Shown here piece after piece: positions 62,839 through 64,000 of a stretch of 64,000 nucleotides of DNA. Made by a program: the position numbers and the translations under genes. This DNA is from CAVVGZ01 sp963841845 (GTDB lineage Bacteria; Chloroflexota; Anaerolineae; Anaerolineales; Anaerolineaceae), in contig CAWJEG010000008.1 in assembly GCA_963841845.1 (NCBI GenBank), positions 186,001-250,000 of the forward strand, read 5' to 3'. Position 1 is the stretch's first letter, and every line of letters starts with the position of its first letter. Below the pieces are notes generated by a model, which had not been told where the DNA came from, did no database searches, and worked only from the letters and a program-made list of their open reading frames with translations.

Positions 62839-64000
62839 TCAGTCATTGCCGGTACTTTTTCCGGGACCAATGCCAAGCGGTTTCCATTTATCATCCTGAC
62901 TGCGCAACCGGTGCATTGCTCCTCCGCGTTTGTGGATGTCTTCAAAGCCCTCCGGTCTGATAAGAATTCCATCCCCATCCAGCAGCCTGCTAATCCCTCC
63001 CTGCCCAGGTTCCAGCCATTTATCCTGGCAAAATTTACAATTCGATGCATTATGAGAGTGATAATTGACTGGTTCTTCATAGGTCGTAATCATTCCTTCG
63101 TAATTGCGCAGAACAATTTTATGGTCGGACATGCTGAGTAGATAGTTAGGACCCATCGGTACTTTGCCAGCGCCGCCAGGACCATCCACGACATATTGAG
63201 GGATGGAAAATCCCGATGTATGGCCGCGCAGCCCTTCAATAATCTCTATACCCTTGGCAACCGGGGTTCGAAAATGACCTGCTCCTTCCACAAGATCGCA
63301 CTGGTAAAGGTAATAAGGACGGACCCGGATTATTACCAGGTCCTGGACAAGTTTGCGCTGAATATGGACACAATCATTGATCCCTGCCAGGAGGACCGTC
63401 TGGTTGCCAAGCGGGATGCCTGCCCGGCTGAGTTTATCGCAGGCATCTGCCAGTTCAGCAGTGATTTCGTTGGGGTGGTTCACGTGGGTATTTAACCAGA
63501 TAGGATGGTATTTCTGGAGCATTTCGCATAGATCAGCAGTTATTCGCTGAGGCATAAATACAGGAACACGCGAACCTATACGGATGATTTCCACATGGGG
63601 GATACTGCGCAGCCTGATAAGCAGGTCTTCCAACACTTTTGGGGGAAGCGTTAGCGGGTCACCCCCCGAGAGGAGTACATCCCTAACCTGGGGAGTGCGG
63701 CGAATGTAATCAAGCTGTGCTTCATGTTCATCCCGCGAGAAGGTTGAGGCAGGGTCCCCGACAATGCGGGCGCGTGTGCAGTAGCGGCAGTAGGAAGCGC
63801 ATTGTGTCGTTACAAGCATTAATACGCGGTCAGGATAGCGATGTACCAGACCGGGGACCGGGGAGTGCAGATCCTCTGCCAGGGAGTCTTCCATCATTCC
63901 AGTGAATGGGGTGATCTCACCGGATGATGGAATCACCTGTTTACGGATAGGATCCTGGGGATCTTGCGGATCGATCAATGAAGCAAAGTAGGGCGTAATT
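62839..64000 (-). CDS. kamA: Lysine 2,3-aminomutase family radical SAM protein, 5'-truncated
   Basis: The C-terminal ~386 residues of a PLP- and SAM-dependent aminomutase; the frame stays open to the window edge (ITPYFASLIDPQDP). The radical SAM cysteines are in CASYCRYCTR (CxxxCxxC), the GGD motif in LLSGGDPLTL, and the PLP Lys region in DGPGGAGKVP. Zn-type cysteines near the end (CKFCQDKW) match KamA. It would interconvert lysine and beta-lysine, or act on a related substrate such as glutamate; motifs do not separate these. Convergent with the cytochrome operon. Confidence 0.88.
   Translation of the reverse strand, partial: ITPYFASLIDPQDPQDPIRKQVIPSSGEITPFTGMMEDSLAEDLHSPVPGLVHRYPDRVLMLVTTQCASYCRYCTRARIVGDPASTFSRDEHEAQLDYIRRTPQVRDVLLSGGDPLTLPPKVLEDLLIRLRSIPHVEIIRIGSRVPVFMPQRITADLCEMLQKYHPIWLNTHVNHPNEITAELADACDKLSRAGIPLGNQTVLLAGINDCVHIQRKLVQDLVIIRVRPYYLYQCDLVEGAGHFRTPVAKGIEIIEGLRGHTSGFSIPQYVVDGPGGAGKVPMGPNYLLSMSDHKIVLRNYEGMITTYEEPVNYHSHNASNCKFCQDKWLEPGQGGISRLLDGDGILIRPEGFEDIHKRGGAMHRLRSQDDKWKPLGIGPGKSTGND

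Noticed and set aside
1..64000. CRISPR arrays, insertion sequences, rRNA genes, phage or integrase genes
   Set aside because: Scanned by eye for regularly spaced repeats, transposase or integrase motifs and rRNA signatures; none found.

Overview
The window looks like a chromosomal piece of an uncultured Chloroflexota bacterium, probably Anaerolineae-like and anaerobic or microaerophilic. This is inferred from gene content: a tRNA-Thr/Tyr/Thr-tuf-rpmG-tRNA-Trp-secE-nusG-rplK-rplA-rplJ-rplL block, several tiny two-helix membrane proteins, lipoprotein HlyD-like adaptors, a sortase and lipoprotein multihaem cytochromes. No phylogenetic test was possible. Seven genes, including essential rpsB and pheT, each carry exactly one extra base. 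I read these mainly as sequence or assembly errors, and I annotate each gene across its break.

Layout. 1-11.7 kb: a PUFA-synthase-like (Pfa) secondary lipid operon on the + strand. It holds AT-ACP-ACP-ACP-pseudoKR, KR-DH, a PfaB-like KS/AT protein, a double FabA-type dehydratase, a PfaD enoyl reductase and a phosphopantetheinyl transferase. The first gene runs off the left edge. 11.9-14 kb: a DsrE/YedF-like protein behind a leader with a terminator and a possible antiterminator, a double-CDGSH iron-sulfur protein and a pirin remnant. 14.4-22 kb: a secreted M14 carboxypeptidase with cadherin-like repeats, an MFS transporter, an ABC-2 exporter pair and an M24 peptidase. 22.2-25.6 kb: a copper module (CsoR with operator, CopZ, CopA).

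25.6-31.3 kb: the ribosomal protein/tuf block on the - strand, driven by a near-consensus promoter upstream of four tRNAs. 31.3-32.2 kb: three paralogous small membrane proteins. 32.6-41 kb: housekeeping and stress genes (MBL-fold protein, MutY lacking one Fe-S cysteine, Pcm, RNase J, a Vms1/eRF1-like protein, a DegP-like protease lipoprotein, a DnaJ/CbpA co-chaperone). 41.5-45.2 kb: three tandem HlyD-like lipoproteins. 45.3-49 kb: a nucleotide N-glycosidase/deoxyribosyltransferase-like protein, a class V aminotransferase, a small membrane protein, a sortase and an HD hydrolase.

49.3-51.7 kb: rpsB-tsf-pyrH. 51.9-53.3 kb: a beta-propeller lipoprotein. 53.4-57.3 kb: a T-box leader with pheS-pheT. 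57.3-58.3 kb: an aldo/keto reductase. 58.7-62.8 kb: a redox operon of an 11-haem lipoprotein, a Tat-exported 4x[4Fe-4S] protein, an NrfD/PsrC membrane subunit and a 7-haem membrane-anchored cytochrome, with no catalytic molybdoenzyme. The right edge cuts a lysine 2,3-aminomutase-like gene.

The points most worth following are the rearranged Pfa synthase with its in-frame stop, the switch-like yedF leader, the catalytic-subunit-free cytochrome/NrfD module, the three-cysteine MutY, the tandem small membrane proteins and the one-directional frameshifts.
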